Positions 19,625 to 19,689 of a stretch of DNA of 19,689 nucleotides are shown in pieces (the first letter of the stretch is position 1; each line of letters begins with the position of its first letter). Source of the stretch: Chloroflexia bacterium (GTDB taxonomy: Bacteria; Chloroflexota; Chloroflexia; Thermomicrobiales; JALYUS01). A program made the position numbers and the translations under genes. The notes beneath the pieces were generated by a model that saw only the letters and a list, made by a program, of their open reading frames with translations, ran no database searches and was not told where the DNA came from. The DNA is taken from positions 1 to 19,689 of the forward strand of contig JAICIL010000045.1 in the NCBI GenBank assembly GCA_025924435.1, written 5' to 3'.

Positions 19625-19689
19625 GGTGGTAGCAGGCTTTCCAGCCTGCCTTCTCCGGCAAGCGGCAGGCTGGAAAGCCTGCTACCACC
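19625..19689. repeat. Perfect 26-bp inverted repeat (REP/MITE-like) at the window end
   Basis: Bases 19625-19650 and 19664-19689 are exact reverse complements around a 13-nt loop. Each arm itself contains a smaller hairpin, GCAGGCT-TTCC-AGCCTGC, so the element can fold as one long stem or as two stems. GCAGGCTGGAAAGCCTGC-type words are dispersed between genes in many bacteria. There is no U-run. It starts 61 nt after the kinase stop; since the window ends on its last paired base, it may continue. Confidence 0.85.

Overview
The window is GC-rich bacterial chromosome with strong codon bias, so most non-coding frames are open for long stretches. A Chloroflexota-type host (Thermomicrobia-like or a related lineage) fits best. 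The grounds are the gene repertoire (HisKA_3 kinase/NarL pairs, HDIG and PIG-L proteins, a soluble Ser/Thr kinase) and the many small intergenic repeat families, but no marker gene fixes the taxon. No rRNA, tRNA, CRISPR array or intact transposase was seen.

Layout. 1-3458: a truncated exported protein (minus), a small unknown gene and a glycerophosphodiester phosphodiesterase (minus), diverging from an HDIG hydrolase and a PIG-L deacetylase (plus), then a DUF433-like gene broken by an in-frame TAG. 3485-8278: a SufR-like Fe-S regulator (minus), an orphan beta-class DNA methyltransferase (plus), a TetR regulator with an eight-helix membrane protein (minus), and a D-2-hydroxyacid dehydrogenase (plus). 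8290-10470 is the most scarred part: a MITE-like inverted repeat, a glucosaminidase-like gene, a TetR gene broken by TGA beside a membrane-protein remnant, a VOC gene of lower GC, and the tail of a serine recombinase. 10471-14296: an AbrB-type antitoxin, a PIN toxin and a MatB-like acyl-CoA synthetase in one overlapping minus-strand operon, divergent from a cytoplasmic sulfatase. 14308-16375: a two-component system whose genes overlap by 80 nt. 16501-19563: a structured leader, a 38-residue basic Thr/Ser-rich peptide gene, a strong hairpin, an ABC half-exporter and a translationally coupled Ser/Thr kinase. The window closes on a perfect 26-bp inverted repeat.

Regulation. Four good sigma-70-like promoters (two of them with TTGAC -35 boxes plus one full TTGACA) were read by eye. 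Three of them are followed, before the start codon, by an 11/12 match to one palindrome, GTGTACGTACAC: ahead of the exported protein, the SufR-like regulator and the dehydrogenase. This looks like a shared operator and is the best regulatory lead. The best candidate for an undescribed system is the peptide / hairpin / ABC exporter / kinase cluster. Three heptanucleotide tandem arrays and three copies of a hairpin repeat lie at gene borders, and in places they have become part of stop codons, protein tails or ribosome binding sites.
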